Assembly (NCBI GenBank): GCA_943787465.1
Contig: CALSMN010000001.1
Span: forward strand, 62,001 to 126,000
DNA: 64,000 nucleotides
Direction: 5' to 3'
Source of the DNA: an uncultured Bacteroidia bacterium
GTDB lineage: Bacteria; Bacteroidota; Bacteroidia; NS11-12g; UBA9320
In this document: one piece after another, positions 61,878-64,000 of the stretch
How the letters are laid out: each line of letters begins with the position of its first letter
How positions within the stretch are numbered: position 1 is the stretch's first letter
Notes under the pieces: generated by a model
Databases searched by the model: none
Told to the model about the DNA's origin: nothing
What the model saw: only the letters and a program-made list of their open reading frames with translations
Position numbers and translations under genes: made by a program

Positions 61878-63131
61878 ATGCGATACATTCTAGGGGCACT
61901 CATGTTAGTGTCATGTTTTTTTTCTTTCTCTCAAAATATAGATGTAGCATCTCAGACCATTGAAGATTTATGCAGTCGAGAATTTGCAGGTAGAGGATAT
62001 TTAGATAGTGGAGATCGATTCGCGGCAGATTATATAGCTAAAAAATTCAGTTCTTTTAACTTAAAAAAATTTACAAAAAACTATCAACATCCCGTTTCTT
62101 TATCTGTGAATACTATTCCAAAATCTGATGTATTAATTGATGGAAAAGAGCTTATACCAGGCTTAGATTATTTAATTTCCCCTAGTGCTAATTCAATTTC
62201 AGGTGATTATTTGATATTTTATATTTCACCTAAAATATTAAATGCTCCTAAATTGGTTTCTAAGGTAAAAAAAGCCATTAAAAGAGGATATGTGCCCGTG
62301 GTACCTGTATATGATTCAAAAAATGGTGAATTGGAAAAAAAAATTCAGACACTCCGATTAATATCAAAAAATAAACCCATTATTTTCTTGAAGAAACAAT
62401 TGATTTGGAGTGTATCTACTCACCAGTCGAATAGCACAGAAATATGGATGATTGACTCTTCTTTTAATCGATTCTCAAAGCAAATACATATGAATGTAGT
62501 TTCTAAATTCATACCTACGTATACAACCAGTAATGTCATTGGGTATGTTGAAGGAACTATTATCCCAGATAGTTTTATTATTTTATGTGGTCATTATGAT
62601 CACTTAGGTAGAATGGGTGAAGCTGTATTTTACGGAGCCAATGATAATGCCAGCGGCATCGCCATGTTGTTAGATCTCGCTTCTTATTTTTCAAGGAACC
62701 CACAGAAATACAGCATAGCATTTGTAGCGTTTGGAGCGGAAGAAGCAGGATTATTGGGTTCTTTAGCCTATGTAAAACAGCCTCAAATACCGTTAAACCA
62801 AACTAAGTTTGTATTTAACATGGATTTAATGGGATCGGGTCATGAAGGAGCAACGATAGTCAATGGTAAAATTTATACGGAATATTATGAAAAATTAAAC
62901 CAAATAAATACAAAAATGAAATATTTACCATCCCTAAAAGCAAGAGGAAAAGCAGCCAATAGTGATCATTATTTTTTTAGTGAGGCAGGTGTTCCTTCAT
63001 TTTTTATTTATCTGATGGGTGATTATAAATATTATCATGTTCCAGATGATAATCCGACTCATCTTAAGCTAGGTCATTATTATACTCAAAGCTATTTATT
63101 AATTAGTGATTTTATCATGAGTTTAAATTAG
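61878..63131 (+). CDS. M28 family zinc peptidase, exported
   Basis: A 417-residue protein with signal peptide (GALMLVSCFFSFSQ). A protease-associated-like region occupies about 80-210; the M28 catalytic domain follows with the zinc ligands in GHYDHLG, NDNASG, GAEEAGLLGS, NMDLMG and the final His in YYHVPDD. It is probably a periplasmic or outer-membrane aminopeptidase. It is divergent from pnuC; a 7-bp stem hairpin lies between them. Confidence 0.9.
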   Translation: MRYILGALMLVSCFFSFSQNIDVASQTIEDLCSREFAGRGYLDSGDRFAADYIAKKFSSFNLKKFTKNYQHPVSLSVNTIPKSDVLIDGKELIPGLDYLISPSANSISGDYLIFYISPKILNAPKLVSKVKKAIKRGYVPVVPVYDSKNGELEKKIQTLRLISKNKPIIFLKKQLIWSVSTHQSNSTEIWMIDSSFNRFSKQIHMNVVSKFIPTYTTSNVIGYVEGTIIPDSFIILCGHYDHLGRMGEAVFYGANDNASGIAMLLDLASYFSRNPQKYSIAFVAFGAEEAGLLGSLAYVKQPQIPLNQTKFVFNMDLMGSGHEGATIVNGKIYTEYYEKLNQINTKMKYLPSLKARGKAANSDHYFFSEAGVPSFFIYLMGDYKYYHVPDDNPTHLKLGHYYTQSYLLISDFIMSLN

Positions 63132-63206
63132 TGAAAATAGCTTTCAAATAATATAGCTTTATTTATAACTTTTTAAATCTTTGAACGTTTTTAAATAATA
63201 CAAACC

Positions 63207-63935
63207 ATGAATAAAATTAAAATTTCTATCGTTTTTGGATTCTTACTTCTATTATTCGCTTGTGGAGCACAAAACAATAAACCTATAGATGGGAAAGGAG
63301 AAAAAATAGATTCTAAGACCTTTCAAGCGAAAATAGACTCTACTATTAACCATACTGTTATTGATGTAAGAACAGCAGAAGAATTTTCTACAAGTCATAT
63401 TCGAGAAGCCATTAATATTAATATACAGTCTTCTGAATTTGATAATAAGGTAGCCTTACTAGACAAATCAAGTACCTTGTTTGTATATTGTTATTCGGGT
63501 GGAAGAAGTAAAACAGCTAGCAATGCACTTCGATCATTAGGGTTTGAGGTTTATGAGCTTGATGGAGGTCTTTTGAAATGGCAATCAACAGGGCTGCCAT
63601 TAGAGGTTTCCTCAAAAAAACCAATGACAGGATATACTATGGATACGTATAAGACAGCTATAAATGCACACAAATTAACTCTTGTTGATTTTTATGCCCC
63701 GTGGTGCGGTCCTTGTAAAATGATGAGTCCACATATAGAATCATTGCGTTCTAAATATGGACCTAATCTATCCATTGTTAAGGTGGATACAGACAAAAGC
63801 ATTGAAGTGTCTCAATATTTCAAGATTAGTGCCATTCCACTAATCAAAATTTATAATAATGGCAAAGAGGTATACAGCAAAATGGGTTATCATACAGAGG
63901 AAGCCATAGAGCTTGCATTAAAACCCTATTTGTAG
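63207..63935 (+). CDS. Lipoprotein with rhodanese and thioredoxin domains
   Basis: A 242-residue lipoprotein (lipobox LFACG, C19). A rhodanese domain (about 33-132) has the active loop C95-Y-S-G-G-R-S101. A thioredoxin domain (about 143-242) has W166-C167-G-P-C170-K. Both active sites are intact. It is probably membrane-anchored on the periplasmic side and may couple sulfane-sulfur handling to disulfide reduction; this is inferred from the domain pair alone. Confidence 0.9.
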   Translation: MNKIKISIVFGFLLLLFACGAQNNKPIDGKGEKIDSKTFQAKIDSTINHTVIDVRTAEEFSTSHIREAININIQSSEFDNKVALLDKSSTLFVYCYSGGRSKTASNALRSLGFEVYELDGGLLKWQSTGLPLEVSSKKPMTGYTMDTYKTAINAHKLTLVDFYAPWCGPCKMMSPHIESLRSKYGPNLSIVKVDTDKSIEVSQYFKISAIPLIKIYNNGKEVYSKMGYHTEEAIELALKPYL

Positions 63936-64000
63936 AAAGATATTCATTCGAATGACTTAAAATTTTCCCATCCTTGGGCTTCCAAGGGTACAACATTACC

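Noticed and set aside
63972-63987. CCTTGG/CCAAGG hairpin at the right edge
   Set aside because: It lies at the window end without a visible T run or downstream context, so it cannot be called a terminator.

Overview
The window looks like an AT-rich chromosome segment from a member of the Bacteroidota, most likely the Flavobacteriia/Cytophagia side. The lineage call rests on family content: a T9SS type-B C-terminal sorting domain, an Omp28-type lipoprotein, DUF5723 and DUF5686 envelope proteins, the fused MurF-alanine racemase, a GH3-serine hydrolase fusion, a cyclophilin lipoprotein, and many promoters of the Bacteroidota type (-7 box TAnnTTTG). It is dense, ordinary core genome: no IS element, prophage, CRISPR array, tRNA or rRNA was found.

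Layout. 1-3611: end of a membrane protein, then a minus-strand operon (rluB-like, Omp28 lipoprotein, xerD, DUF4286). 3674-9108: plus-strand operon (T9SS-B protein, ybeY, mnmG, Ig-like lipoprotein). 9109-9461: extremely AT-rich gene-free stretch, then pheS. 10585-16978: mostly minus strand (small lipoprotein, der, era, a TPR protein and a family-39 glycosyltransferase). 17111-22528: guaB, thiamine pyrophosphokinase, and a lipoprotein/DUF5723 pair. 22492-28290: a tight six-gene minus-strand operon (nbaC, SDR, pssA, purS, glyA, SulP transporter). 28389-33076: plus-strand operon (tatA, gatA, LysM protein, SGNH hydrolase, tadA). 33054-42802: DUF5686 protein; alanine/D-alanine genes (murF-alr, meaB, ald, hydrolase); recX with a D-cysteine desulfhydrase-like gene; DUF1573. 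42878-48530: enoyl-CoA hydratase, a fused methylmalonyl-CoA mutase, thyA, and a frameshifted pyruvate dehydrogenase E2. 48660-64000: rho, a decayed GldM-like gene, tilS, an OstA-like protein, a desaturase, a GH3/beta-lactamase fusion, DUF4197, a cyclophilin lipoprotein with pgk, pnuC, an M28 peptidase and a rhodanese-thioredoxin lipoprotein.

The most notable signal is around 4.9-9.5 kb. Two copies of an identical 14-bp core (GTTCCACGTGAAAC) lie about 800 bp apart in opposite orientation and match the ParB-binding site parS. One of them contains both the stop codon of ybeY and the GTG start codon of mnmG. About 3.4 kb further on is a 350-bp gene-free stretch of about 12% G+C that begins with a perfect DnaA box. 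Together with mnmG, a common origin neighbour, this suggests an origin-proximal centromere and possibly oriC. Against it, the strand composition appears to change from G/T-rich to A/C-rich across this point, which is the direction normally seen at a terminus.

Other points of interest are a methylmalonyl-CoA mutase whose large subunit carries a shrunken small-subunit remnant, an E2 gene split by a frameshift in its linker, a transglycosylase-like protein lacking the catalytic glutamate, two decayed gene fragments, and several genes whose -7 promoter box ends only 4-5 bases before the start codon, which predicts leaderless mRNAs.
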